Source: Phoronis australis (Eukaryota; Phoronida; Phoronidae). Taken from it: 62,000 bases of DNA. Under the pieces are notes generated by a model that was not told the origin of the DNA, did no database searches, and saw nothing but the letters and a program-made list of their open reading frames with translations. Within the stretch, counting starts at the first letter, position 1; the number at the start of each line of letters is the position of its first letter. The stretch is from contig NMRA01000144.1 in assembly GCA_002633005.1 (NCBI GenBank), positions 716,485 to 778,484 on the forward strand, given 5' to 3'. This document shows, piece by piece, positions 1-11,660 of this stretch. Both the position numbers and the translations under genes were made by a program.

Positions 1-213
1 AAATTCGAAAACATCTTCTGAAAACGCACAAAAAAGTGTATTAGTAAAATCTACTGATTTTTAAGTGGTTTTAAAAAACAATCGGTAAACTCACCGATTT
101 TTGTCTCATTACTTTGATACGTGTCTCTTCCGATAAGTTAGTACCTAACGTGCAGACGAGAACTCCAAATTGGAACGCTAAGTCCCGCGTGGTTGCGCTG
201 CACGCGAAACAAG

Positions 214-247
214 ATGGCGGACGAACTTTGGAGCCTGACGAAAATAG
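214..247 (+). CDS. possible first coding exon of an unknown gene
   Basis: An ATG in a good context (aacaagATGG) opens a short frame reading MADELWSLTKI and runs to a candidate donor (gtaacc) at 248. The 100 bases upstream are richer in CpG than their surroundings, as at a 5' end. No further exon was identified downstream, and a gene on this strand would lie inside the last intron of RNFT. The product is not recognised. It may be chance. Confidence 0.2.
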
Positions 248-624
248 GTAACCGGACGATATATGTTTTTATGATAAAAAAAACTTATTCTAATGCGGTG
301 GTGAAAATAATGGGAAAATTACAGCAAAAACAGACTCGGTGTTTAATGATATCAATTTTAGAAGTTCCTACCAGCAAATCAACAGGCACTAAAGCCATTT
401 GTAATATACCATAAAACTACTAAAAGGCTGAAACAAATAAAATTCTTAAATCGGAGTGGTTGCTCTTACAAGAACAATGCAATAAACTTGACTTTCGATA
501 ATAAATTATAAAATAGCACTATACAAGCCCCTTTTGAAATCTCCAACCAATGGTAAGTGCAGTTCTTGATAATTGTGCCACTCAAAATGTAGCATATTGG
601 CCACAGTTAGCAACATTCAACCAA

Positions 625-901
625 GGGCCTGTTTCATGAAAAATAACTTCAGTCGAAAATTTGGTCTTACGCTCCACACAACTATTTCTGGAAAATGATT
701 AAATCTCACTTGAGCAAAAGCCCAAAGACTCTCAGAATAAACACATAACTGTTGGTCAATGAGAGGTAATTTGATTGATTATTTCTAAATTGTAACGCAG
801 CCATAATTACACGGCTAAACCTTATTTCAGAAATAGTTAAGTGGGAGCATAAGGCCAAGTTTCTGTCTTAAATCTCAAGTCACATTCATGCAACAGACCC
901 C
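625..901. mobile_element. MITE with imperfect terminal inverted repeats
   Basis: The left end gggcctgtttcatgaa and the complement of the right end ggggtctgttgcatgaa match. The similarity continues inward: an AAATTTGGTCTTACGCTCC-like stretch on the left and a matching AAACTTGGCCTTATGCTCC on the complement of the right. There is no coding capacity. A related terminus appears near 22,345-22,380 in an intron of the large gene. I could not define a target-site duplication. Confidence 0.55.
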
Positions 902-1014
902 ATGTCAGCACTTTGAGTGAAAATTGTTTTCTCCATCGTTTACCCAGCACTAACTAACCCACAACTTATGCAAACAGGCAGATAGCCGCAGGCAAAACAT
1001 AAATAACTACTTAC

Positions 1015-4000
1015 TGTACACCTGAGCATGATTGGATCCTGGAACTGATCATGACAGATGGGGCACGAATCACTGGCACTATTCATAGCCTCTTGAGATG
1101 GCTGGCAGCCAAATGACTGAAACAACATTTATTAGGTAATTAACCGTGCGACAATGTTCTTTACCGCCATTAGCAAATGACATTACCCGGGCAACAAGCC
1201 AGTCACCATCACAACTGATTACTAATCACCCAGCCTTACCATTACAGTTTGTTCACTACTTGTGTTTCTTGAATATTATGCAATCACGCTGCATTTTTTC
1301 CAGGAGTTTTTCAAGATACAATTTTCATATTCCATGAGTAGTTTTTCTCACCAAAAGATAAATGAATGGTTTTTATCCAGGCACTTCGCATAAATTCGTT
1401 ATTTTTTTCATTTTTCAAAGGCTTAGTACCTTGTTGCAAATAGTGGAAACTTCACCAAATGTTGTTTTAAAGGATCTATATAGAACAAACCATGCTAGCA
1501 ATACACTGTTTTTTAATCTATATTTTTCTGGAGAAATTTTGCAAAATAAAATTTCACTTGTTGGCCATATTGTGGTCTAAAATAGGTGGAAGATTACCGC
1601 AGTAACTTTTGCCAAGCATAACTGGTTGTATGAACTCAAGTGAAAGCCAAGTTTTCTCCACAATAGCCAGTCTGAGTTACCCAACCTCTGCCAGGATCAC
1701 GGTGTGCCTCATTTAATTACGCAAAATCAGCACCTGGAGTGTCAAGCTTACCAGCAAAGTAACAGTCACGGATTAACTTCTACTACAAAACACTCAGTTT
1801 TAAGCCTGGAACACATTCCCACAGAATAGTGTCATTATCTGTCCTAAAATCCCTTTGTTACGTTAAACAAAAATTAAACGATCTATAAGTCATCCTCCAA
1901 TACTCACACTTTCATTTCTAAACACACGGACTGCCTTCAAGAGTTCTTTCACTTTCTTGAGCAGAACATTTGCCTAGGAAACAGAGAACATAAGTTGATT
2001 CAATGTGACATATACGAAAGGAAGAGGATATTGAACGGTATTCTCGTAAGCCCACCACGTCATAACTGACTTAGGAAACCATTGAGTAAGAAAAAAATCA
2101 AATTACTTTTATCAGGCAGCACAACCTTGAGTAATAACCAGTTAACATAACATGCCATCCATACCCAGCGGCAGTCAGGAGCTTGAAATGAGGAAAAAAC
2201 ATGGTAGAGAAAAATGAATCAAACACTCACTTTACATAAAACGTAGACAATGAGGAGCACAGCAGAGAACCATGGGCCCCCATTTGAGGTGTCGGTGAGA
2301 AAATAGAACCAGGGCAGGATTGGGAGGAGGCTTCTGTATGTCTGTGACACTTCTTCTATTAATAAATAGTACTTCCCCTGGAAACAGTAAAAACATACTT
2401 TCCCTGGAGACAGTAAACGACAGGTACAAATGAATACCAACAACACTTACTGATAATAAGGATAAACGTGTATTACAAAAGCTATTTACAATTAGTTACA
2501 TGCAAATTTACACGGCATAATACTTTTTGAGCCCACACAAAAACCAGACAAAATGAGCCAGATATCAGTAACTTCAAGATAGACAGCCACATATTACAAT
2601 ATCTTCCATGGTGATTATCACCTGTAGTTAAGTACCTACCACAGCACTGTTTAGTGCGCTCGATCCTATTTCTAATTGTCAGTGCTGATACCAGTCTGAG
2701 TACGTGTACCACATTTACCTCGTACATATAATAGTGTAGTGGTAAACATGTGCTGTGTTCTGCCTGCATGTATTCAAGCATGATGTAGCACCAAAGTAAT
2801 ATGAACAATCTTTGGATATGTTGAGCCAAGTTTAATATTATGAGCCACGGTTGACAACTCGGAACCTTTTAATACTAAATAAAAGTGTTGCAAAGACTGA
2901 AGCTCTTATTTTCTATTCTGATGATGAAAAATGATAGTGACATACTCGGCATCTGAACCTTAATATGCAGGTGTAGTTGTGCTGGTGAATAGTAGAAAGG
3001 AAGACAAGGACATGAAAATGCATTGTGCAGTTTGAGCCATGTTTAGACTTTTGACCAGGGAGAAACTGACACATTGCTCACATACCAAAACAAGGGCATT
3101 TAGTAAAGCTTACCCTTTTTCTAAACTTCAACGCCGACTTGGGTATCACAGCTACGACTGCCTTCAGTATGATGGTGGCATACCTCACCACATAATCTGT
3201 GATACCAACCACCCAGAGCAACAACCAAAGGTCTAACCGTGGAAAGTTTGGTAACATGAACATCAAACTGAAATGAGCAAACACAAAATCCAGGTGAAGA
3301 GTAAGTTCAAACAAACTAACAAAAACGTTGACAGGAGTGTGATGATCTGTGCCAATCACAAAGACATCCATACTCAGATATGCATGGCCTGGTCATTTTG
3401 CTTAAATCATGTCGTGAACACATCCACTACCACAAGAAACTGTACGAACACTGCATTTATCCACCTTCACTCTTATCAGGCTTCTATTGTGAGTCAGCAT
3501 GAGTGAATAATTGGCTGATAAGCCACCTATGGAACTACTTTTGGCTGAATGGATGACCAGGCCATAAAATGCTAATTAGCCAAGACCAGTTAATTAATGC
3601 AACAAAGAATAATGTCAGTAGCATCAACTAGCCTTGTTGGAAAGCTGTATACTGTATTGGCTCTAATAAACGCTTAGAAAAATTCATTTCACGGGAAGGG
3701 GACGCTTATTGTAGCCTAAGGCAGTTGAAACCCGGTTTCCGAAACGGGTAAAATCGGAAGCTAGGATTCATCAAATTTACGCTCTGTGACGTATTTGTAG
3801 CCTATGACAGTCTTTCTACAAAATTGTGGTGCATTGCTATCAAACACCATTGTTAAATTACTATCATTTTTCAAATAATTGTGCTGAAATCTCAGGGCGA
3901 AAACTTGCCGACTGATACATCGCTGAATCGCGATCGTCAATAGGAAAACTTGAATTCTTGAATAAAAATATAGTTTCGACTCAACAAATTACCTGAAATC

Positions 4001-7000
4001 TTCCTTATGTTTTACAATTTTTTAAGTTCATGTGGAGTCCAGATTGATTGCGATTAAGTCCAAATCTGCGCTACATCGTACCCCACAACACGAAAAAAAT
4101 CTCTGGATGAACACACATGTTGTTGTCACGTGACGTTCGTTTTGAAGTTCGTCTGCATATGAGAGTGAGTGCGTGTGCGGGACACCGACGACAGACTTTT
4201 TTGTTACAAAAGGCGGAGGATTATGCAAGAAAATGGCGTTTACTAGAGTGTTTTTCACTTAAACGGCTGCAACGTGCAAGGTGAGTGCCGGTTAACTCAC
4301 AGATTTTGTGTGCACAGGCAGACGGTCGTTAGCTCTACCGTGGAGTAAAACATTAATAGTCCAAGGCTCGATCTACATGTTGCAGACGAGGTGACGAGGT
4401 GAACTACTTGAGCTGTGTGAAATTTCTGGGTCTAACGGAGACACTGACGCAGTGGTCAACCAGCTCGCTGTATCGAGACTATAGTCAAAATCCAAATTCG
4501 TTTTATCGTGTCCCTGTCAATAATAACGGCATGCTAATAACGTTCGTACTTCAGGAACATAACATTACGTGTTTTGTACACATACGCGCACGCCGCAGAT
4601 CACATCTTGGAAATTTCCGATTTGACGGATGACAATGAATGAGCACAATGAAATTAAACGTTGTTTTACAGCTTGTAAGATTCATAATAAACTTATTTTG
4701 AATACTGCAATGCATGTGTTCCAAAATCAAAATAACTTGGGTCCTATATTTTTGTATTCATGCGCACCGAATGAAAGTAATCGTGAGTGTTGCTGTGTTG
4801 CAAAATCTCTTATCCTGAGCCGATTTGAAAAATTCAAAGTTGTACTCAAATTCGTTTTCGCTCCTCTTTTCGAATATTACAGCAAAAACTACGTAAAACT
4901 ATATCCATAAAAAGTACAGTCTGCTAGCTAGATTGTAATCAGCTGATCGTGAGCCGAGCGGGACTCAGCCAAGGTGGATAAATACGGTCTAGTTCAATCT
5001 GCCAAACCCCACCGTTTACCCTGATAGGCGGGGTTTGGGCCAATCTTATTTAGTGGGAATGTTTATAGCATGTGGATGGGATGTCATGACCATATTTGGA
5101 GAAAATCAAATAACATAGCACTATTTTATATAATTGTGTTGTTATTAATCAGCGCGTTGATATCGTACAAGTAAGAATTATAATTCTTCAAACACACCAT
5201 AAATTGGTCACACCACGTGACCTAAAAAGATATCTCAAAACTTTTTAGATTTAATGGCACGTTCTTTCAAAAACAAAGTTGTGTATTTTGCGGGTAACCA
5301 ATGTCACAAAACTTTCAGCCATAATTTCAATGAAAATCAATGTGCAAGAAATCCAAATATACTTTTTTCATTAAGAATGACTGTTTCATATTTGTGAGCA
5401 TTAGTAAAAGTTATGATTTCAAATTGAACTTTTGTTGAGTTCATGTTACATCTTTGAACAAAATATATTGACATCACGTCAATTTGTTACGGATCAGTCA
5501 GCGTGAACTTAATCAACTCAGTTCAATCAACAGGAAGAAAGCCAATGTTTCACAAAACAATTTTTCATTAAAGCAATTCCAAAACCCCCCCAAGCTATGA
5601 CCTCAGTAATAATAAAATCAGCAATTAAAATGTCTACAATTACATAGGAATAGGTTATCTAGATGTATTTCGTTTATCCCATAACGTTTCAGAATGTATC
5701 GACAACAGTCTGTTCACTGACCACTATTTACACACCACACTCACCTCTTATACAATAGCTGCTTGTCAAACATATAATACACACACCAAATGTTGATAGT
5801 CAACAGAAGAATAATCCAAAGTAGTACCAGGGCAGTTCTACCATAGCGACGGTTTTCCTGCGAAATAGATACAATTGACAAAAGATATCAATATCACTAA
5901 TTGTATGCCTTGAGTAGATACCTGATCGGGATTATTTAAATGAAGGAATGTCAGGTCTCTCTCAAAAATAAAGATAGAGAAAAATGCAATTGACCCACAT
6001 AAACTAACTGTATCGCTAAATGACCACAAAATTTTTGTTGGACAAATGTTTACTGTCATCAACAATTCTAAAGTATGTCAATGTTTTTGTCGTTATCATG
6101 CAAAACCACCTCTGAAATCTCAGCAAACAAAAGTTTAAATTTGACTTACAATCTTGGATCATGAGAGTGACCTCAGGCAAGAGGAAGTGATAATAACACA
6201 ATGCAGCTTGTCAGAGATCAACAAGTTTTAAATCATAAGTTTTATTCTGGGATTTTTAAGATGTTTAGTCCACTAAACACAACATCCATGATGTGCATTC
6301 TTGTCAGAGATAACTCAGCAGACAAAAGTTGATGATAGAGATAAACTTCATCCGCAGAATGATATTCATAAGGTAAGTATAACATCAAACAGGAAGCAAG
6401 CTTGATAATTGCCAATCTCTGCAGCAACGCGCCAGTCATTTCACATTGTCATCCGTCTATCAATGGATTTTGGTGTAAAGCGGACATGGGACTACAAATT
6501 TCTCAAACAGTCACACTTAGCAACAATGCAAGACATTACCCTCAATGCAATCTGTGTTTTCAATGTGCTGTTGGCATGCCAGTAGGTAGCTAATAGCCCA
6601 GCAAAAACAAGAATACCTAAAACGACAATAGAAAAGGTGTTGATTAGACAAAAGAAGTCCACTCAGTATTTTGTATCAATTAAAGGTGCTATGAACCCAT
6701 CAATCACAGAACACACATTGTTATTAAACTGATCTCAATTTGTTCACTACTCAGATTAGACGGCATTTCTGAATATAGGAAGACCTGACAGTTATTGCTT
6801 GAAATCAAGTTGGTTGCCATGGCAGCTCAATTCATGTGCCTAAAATGGCCTCGGGTAATAACAAACTGTCATTTTTCCAAGCCCAAAATTCACTTCTCAT
6901 CAGATTAATGAAGTAGCCAATACCACCTAATGGGTAACAGGGCTAAATCAGAAGTTTAAGGGTTTATTGATTAAGTCTTCATGTAAATATGCTCAAACTT

Positions 7001-9018
7001 GAACTTGCGTACATCAGAGCAATGAAATTTTCAAAATTATGTAGAAACATAGGAAAATGTCCTAATTTGGATAACTTCCAAACATCATATCTCAGAAATG
7101 ATCAGATTCCTTCAATATGCTTTAGGCATTGTTCTCCAAATGCTATTAGAAACAGGTTTTAAAATGTTCCACTTTCTAAACAAGGCTAACAAAAATATGA
7201 CTTTCAGGAACTTTATGACAAAAAAATAACTTGCATAAAATAAAATGATAATTTAGAAAACTGTGTTTTTTGAAATTTCACCTTGAACATTTAAATCAAA
7301 CAAAATTCAGTTGTGGAATTGATACCATTGTTTTGCTATGACTGTAACTTTTTTGCTAAAATTTACTAAAAAGGCATGGTCACGTGACCCAATGAATGAA
7401 TATTGGTATAAAGTCAAGAGTTAAATTCTGCAGGCTTTCTACGTTCATTGTTACTGAATGAAATTCAAAAGTTGTGTAAATACTTGGCTAATTACACACA
7501 GTGTTTGATAAAGTCCTACATAACCATAATTTTGATACAAAATCCTTACTAGACAAAACGCATTTCAAAACATGCATTTTCAAAATGTAATAACTTTTAC
7601 AAAATAGACAGAGGGAAAAATCAGTTTCCAGATGAACTTGTGAATTTTCAAGACACTCACCACTAGAGCAATAACGGAACAGTAATCTCAACACTTCACA
7701 ATGGTGCTGAACTAGCACATAGTCAGTAAAACTTTTTTACAAAAAGTCCAACGCAATAATACTCAAGGGGGATCTACAATTGATCGGACTTCAAAACCCG
7801 GATTTCAAAACGAGTCGGCTGGAATGCAAAACCAAGTGGCCGGTGACCAAACGTGTTGTCTGCACTTTAAAATGCGATGGCCTCAACCAAAAAATAGTTG
7901 GCTGTACCCAAAACACGATGGCCGGTGCTATATCAGTTGGCTGGTGATCAAACCTGATGGCCTGACATCCTCAGAGACTTGCTTTGAATGTCACAGAGGA
8001 TTCAAGTGGCATCTAGTGTTTAGTTTTCATTCCCATTAGTTTGTTTTGTTCAAAATCAGCGATTTGTTCGGCTATTGTGTTTGAGCACCAGCCAACCCGT
8101 TTTAGGTCCGGCCAACCAGTTGTTTGGGTGTGGCCATGTGGCTTTGAGGTACCGGACAACCTGTTTTGGGATCTGACCACCAGGTTAGAACACCGGCCAT
8201 TGGGTTTTGCAGTACAGTCAGCTGGTTTTGAAGTCCGGGGAAGTGGTTTTGAAGTCCCCCTTGATACTGAAACTTGATTTTTTATTGCTTCGTCACCACC
8301 AGGGAATTCCAAAGTGTCCAGCCAGAAATGTTTAGAAAGAACAACATGAGATTTGCAAGTACCAGGGCCTGCCTCACAAATAATTAAGCAAAGAAATTCC
8401 ATAACTACTACGTAGAATTTTCAGAGGTATGAAAAGGTGACAGTTCTTTCAGGAGGTCGGAACTTTTCTGGCAACAACTGCTTTTATAAATGGTCAGTAA
8501 GAGATACATGCAAACATACACAAAAACTTATGAGTTTTAGTTAAACAGGCAGTAAAACTCTTACCTAACCGATGGTCATACAACAGCTTAGCCGACATAA
8601 TCACAACAAATATCATACTACTCTCCACCAGTTTCCACACAGCACGCCAGTCCCTAGGGCCCGTAGGGCCATCATGTTCATGTTGATGTCCATTGTCATC
8701 ACCATCAGGTTCCTGGTCACCATCTGGCATTTGAATTACGGCTGATGCATCTTCTGCCACATCATGGGAGTGCTGATGGTGATGACCAGATAGAGCTCTG
8801 TGAAAGTGCACCGTAGTGTTGTTGTTAGGACCATTGCCGGCACTAGCATTACCGCCTGGTCCAACAACCTGTGCTTGTGATCGGCGCTCAACCATCACTT
8901 GACGAAGGACCTGCTCAAGTTCCTCAGGAATCCTGCCTTGGGTGTTGAGAGTCAGATTGATTGGCAAGTCTTGCAGGGGTAATGTGTACGTTCTTGAGTC
9001 TGATGACCCCTCTGCCAT
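1015..9018 (-). CDS. RNFT2: RNFT1/RNFT2-like RING finger transmembrane E3 ubiquitin ligase (partial, 3' end off window)
   Basis: Coding exons, in transcript order on the minus strand: 9018-8565, 6616-6540, 5857-5745, 3267-3114, 2377-2231, 1973-1908, 1116-1015. All junctions are GT-AG and keep phase, giving 371 residues before the left edge. Residues 1-125 are a hydrophilic head with a His-rich stretch. Several hydrophobic membrane segments follow: SSMIFVVIMSAKLLYD, ILVFAGLLATYWHANSTL, LVLLWIILLLTINIWCVYY, LLLWVVGITDYVVRYATIIL and WFSAVLLIVYVLCK. The RING starts DSCPICHDQFQDPIML-RC and is cut after its third Cys. Order and motifs (HANSTLK, LLWxVGIxDxVxxY, YLLIEExSQ) match vertebrate RNFT1 and RNFT2, which are ER-associated ubiquitin ligases. 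Human RNFT2 is about 440 residues, so only some 40 should be missing. The choice of RNFT2 over RNFT1 rests on its neighbour SPRING1; an invertebrate gene may be ancestral to both. The start is the first ATG of the long first exon. Confidence 0.9.
4125..4134. promoter_or_regulatory. perfect palindromic E-box/CLEAR-type site
   Basis: GTCACGTGAC is the ten-base CLEAR consensus bound by TFEB/MITF-type and USF-type bHLH-ZIP factors. It lies in an RNFT intron, close to a plus-strand segment that resembles a 5' exon (donor gtgagt near 4,279). Binding is inference; a palindrome of this length can occur by chance. Confidence 0.35.
5002..5042. repeat. GC-rich hairpin
   Basis: The arms CCAAACCCC and GGGGTTTGG surround a loop of about 20 bases, in an RNFT intron that is otherwise AT-rich. 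It may be the centre of a degenerate foldback element. No function is evident. Confidence 0.4.
7379..7388. promoter_or_regulatory. second perfect palindromic E-box/CLEAR-type site
   Basis: A second copy of GTCACGTGAC lies in the first RNFT intron, about 1.6 kb downstream of the RNFT start codon. Its significance is uncertain. Confidence 0.3.
7764..8263. mobile_element. 500-bp inverted-repeat element with minisatellite arms
   Basis: The ends are CAAGGGGG and CCCCCTTG, and both flanks read ATACT, a 5-bp target-site duplication. Each arm of about 200 bp is a degenerate tandem array of a unit of about 24 bp (core TCAAAACC-n-TGGCCGGTG). The right arm is the inverse of the left. Frames on both strands stay open across the arms because of the repeat structure; these are not genes. 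It lies in the first RNFT intron. Confidence 0.65.
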
Positions 9019-9486
9019 TGTTCAACCAGTTCTAAGGTCTCATAATTTCAGCAAAACCCCTTAAAAAGATTTTAGAAATATGAAATCGAGCGAGATGGAA
9101 TATTCAATGAATATAAAACTCTGGTGGCTTAAGATTTGATAGCTTGGTGCCGCCCATATTCCAGGAATGCTCACATGTATGTCAAAAGTAAGTTAGAAGG
9201 TACAGTACAAGACAAAAGTAACCACGGCAGATAAAATACCAGTACTCCATAATGATGACTAATTGTGTTAACCGCAAAGATTACTGATCATAACTATTAT
9301 GGCCACATAATTCTAATTACACTATGGGTTAGCCACTTTACCAACTTTGTTTTTAATTCGCCCATCATTCTCGGCCATGAGGTAAGACTAATTAGACGAT
9401 TAATTCGGCTTCCACACAGTCATCATGACGAGAAATTCTGGCTTATTTGTATGAACACATTTTGTGTGTACTGTAATACAATTACA

Positions 9487-9735
9487 CTGATTACCAGAGG
9501 CGGATCTACAGGGGGGGTTCAGGGGGTTTAAACCCCCCCCTCGGGACAGGATCAAAAATAAAAACTGGAAAAAAAATCGCCAGAAAAACGAAATTAGCCA
9601 CTAAAAATCCAAAAAAATCGTACACGGGAGGAGGGAAACCCTCTCGCGACCTTCCTTCTCCTCGGCGCTACGCGCCTCGGATTCTCTCGAATCCTAAACC
9701 CCCCTTACTGAAATCGTAGATCTGCCACTGATTAC
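9487..9735. mobile_element. hAT-like MITE
   Basis: The element runs from 9495 to about 9730. Its left end is CAGAGGCGGATCTAC and the complement of its right end is CAGTGGCAGATCTAC, typical of hAT termini. The 8-base flank CTGATTAC at 9487-9494 recurs at 9728-9735, overlapping the right terminus by three bases, so the exact duplication boundary is ambiguous. The interior is non-coding, with poly-G/poly-C subterminal runs. Confidence 0.7.
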
Positions 9736-10174
9736 CATTAATATGTTGGTGGACTTACACATATGCATTTACCATACCTCTGCAAAACAAAAACATTATA
9801 TGTTCTGAATGGCCACAGCCATAAATGCCATCCAGTAAAACCCATGTTTTCGTACATGCAGTTTAGGCTTTTTCTATATTACGACTTCAGATTCTTAACT
9901 TGAAACAGTGATATTGTGGAGGTGGATTTCACAGTATTTATGCCATGGACCTAAAATTTTCAAAATAAAGGCACAAACAGAAACTTCTTTGTTCAAGTAG
10001 AAAATACACGGAATTTCATGGATTCAAATGAATGAAATATTTTGCTGATGGTTTTTTTGACTTTAGAGTCATTTTTGTCTAAAAATTGCAAAGTTTTGCA
10101 TCATAGACGAGACATCTTAAGTTATTTGAACAATAACAACATATTAAATATAACTATTTCCAAATAACAGGTGG

Positions 10175-10330
10175 AGTTCATTAATATGTGGACTAATCAG
10201 AGTTCATTGGTACTGTGGTCTAGTTAGAGTTCATTGATACTGCGGACAAGGTAGAGTTCATCAATACTGTGGACTATAGGTAAAATTTGTTGATTGATAC
10301 CATGAATTAGGTAGAGTTCACTGATGGTCT
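10175..10330. repeat. 27-bp minisatellite
   Basis: Units start at 10175, 10201, 10228 and 10255 with the core AGTTCATTGATACTGTGGAC, followed by two more degenerate copies up to about 10330. The array lies between the divergent RNFT and SPRING1 genes. Confidence 0.7.
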
Positions 10331-11133
10331 CTAAGGTTCAACTATTTACAGTTGCAAACACGTTTTATTAAGGAATTGGAACTTGCCAAATTCACCAAGT
10401 CGTTGTTGCATGTATGTTTATTCATCAACATTTCTGTGCTACCAATAGCTAAAATTAAGTTATTGAAGACAATAATGGGACTGAATGAGATAGTTAAATG
10501 ATCAATTTAATATAGGAACAGACGCGCACAACAACATTATTTAATGCTTGTGGGTGAAACATAAGTTTGCAGACATTCGAAATTATGTTTGTTTTATAAA
10601 CAGGCGATTATGACACAGTCCTAATATAATAATATTTTCTGATAATTTTCACAATCAAAAAACAATAGAATTACAAGATTGAAAGAAGGAAGCATTTTCC
10701 AATATCATTACCATATGTGCTATGTCCGGCACAACAGCAGTACTTAACTTCTTAAGCAACTTACATTTTTAAGTGCCACTACATAAAATTTTATGAGAAT
10801 CCGGCAATTACTGAATATGTGATCCATTAATCAGTGGATGAAACTGGTGCACTAAATCTGTGACCACTATAAATATTCGACCAGTGCCCCAAGATTAGGT
10901 GGAATTCACCGGTCACAGAAAAATAAGGACAAACAACAGTACGATAATATTTTTACAAAGTTAAAATTCCTGACAGCGCCATCTTCAACTAATTACATTG
11001 GAGATGAATTTCACACAAACCTAAGCACAGCAAAATCCTTTCACTGTAACCTCATTAAGGTACAGAAACGCAAATTCTTAAACGAAAACGTAATCATCAA
11101 TGACGGGAATTTCCATAACAGCAACGTCTATTA

Positions 11134-11273
11134 TATACTGGACAAAAACTGTCTCAAAAGGAACGTCAAAACGGTGACGTCATCGAAATACGAGCTCTTC
11201 ATGCTGGATGTTAGTAGTGCCGCCTGTTGGCTAAGTTACGTAGAGCAGTTGTCCAGTTACGTTGTCCAGTATA
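11134..11273. mobile_element. short TIR element upstream of SPRING1
   Basis: TATACTGGACAA at the left and its complement TTGTCCAGTATA at the right bound 140 bp, and the inverted similarity continues a few bases beyond. The element ends about 390 bp upstream of the SPRING1 start codon and carries a cyclic-AMP response element. Confidence 0.55.
11175..11182. promoter_or_regulatory. CRE (TGACGTCA)
   Basis: A full palindromic CREB/ATF site lies within the 140-bp TIR element, some 480 bp upstream of the SPRING1 ATG. Regulation through it is inference. Confidence 0.35.
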
Positions 11274-11660
11274 ATACCTCCCCTGGACAATGGTTTCTTA
11301 GGCGAGACGCTTAGTGAAACAAACCTAGAAATATGAACTACATTTCAACTCAATCATTGCACAGAATATTGATATTCCAGCTTTTAATTGCACTAGAATC
11401 CTAACTGTCAGTCTCGGGCGTCAAAAACAACAACCAATGTTTTTATTATAACGCCACACTAAACACGTAGCACTATTCGTAAAACATTAGCGAATAAACC
11501 GTGTCACCTGCATTTTTGTCTACTGACTCTTAAGCTAAAAAATATAGATTTTCCTAGCGAAATATACATTTTGAGGAATTTTGAATGTCAATTCTCGATT
11601 TAAAAAAAATAAATTTCAAAGTAACAGATAGAAGATAACTCTGTATGTTCTTGGTCCTCG

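Larger units (their letters stand above)
1..1014. other. RNFT intron segment at left edge
   Basis: This stretch follows the last visible RNFT exon on the minus strand and should be intron, because the RING is cut after its third cysteine at a good donor (gtaagt, complement of 1009-1014). I searched it for the remaining RING exon (the usual H-I-F-C and C-P-L-C motifs) and did not find it. It contains one MITE (625-901) and a possible unrelated plus-strand first exon (214-247). Nothing else is recognised. Confidence 0.6.
9019..11660. other. divergent intergenic region between RNFT and SPRING1
   Basis: This 2.6-kb stretch separates the two start codons, which face away from each other, so both promoters must lie here or in unseen 5' exons. 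It holds the hAT-like MITE (9495-9730), the 27-bp minisatellite (10175-10330) and the TIR element with a CRE (11134-11273). No convincing coding sequence is seen. Confidence 0.6.

Noticed and set aside
940-1014. The open frame continuing past the RNFT RING exon (SSYLCFACGYLPVCISCG)
   Set aside because: Its cysteines look RING-like, but it follows a perfect gtaagt donor and does not match the conserved H-I-F-C and C-P-L-C part, so it is intron read-through.
4200-4910. Plus-strand open frames and an ATGGCG near a donor in an RNFT intron
   Set aside because: The ATG frame ends after ten codons and the later frames have no domain or splice structure. They are probably chance.
8013-8402. Open frames on both strands with repeated peptides
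   Set aside because: They result from the 24-bp repeat units of the inverted-repeat element, not from coding selection.
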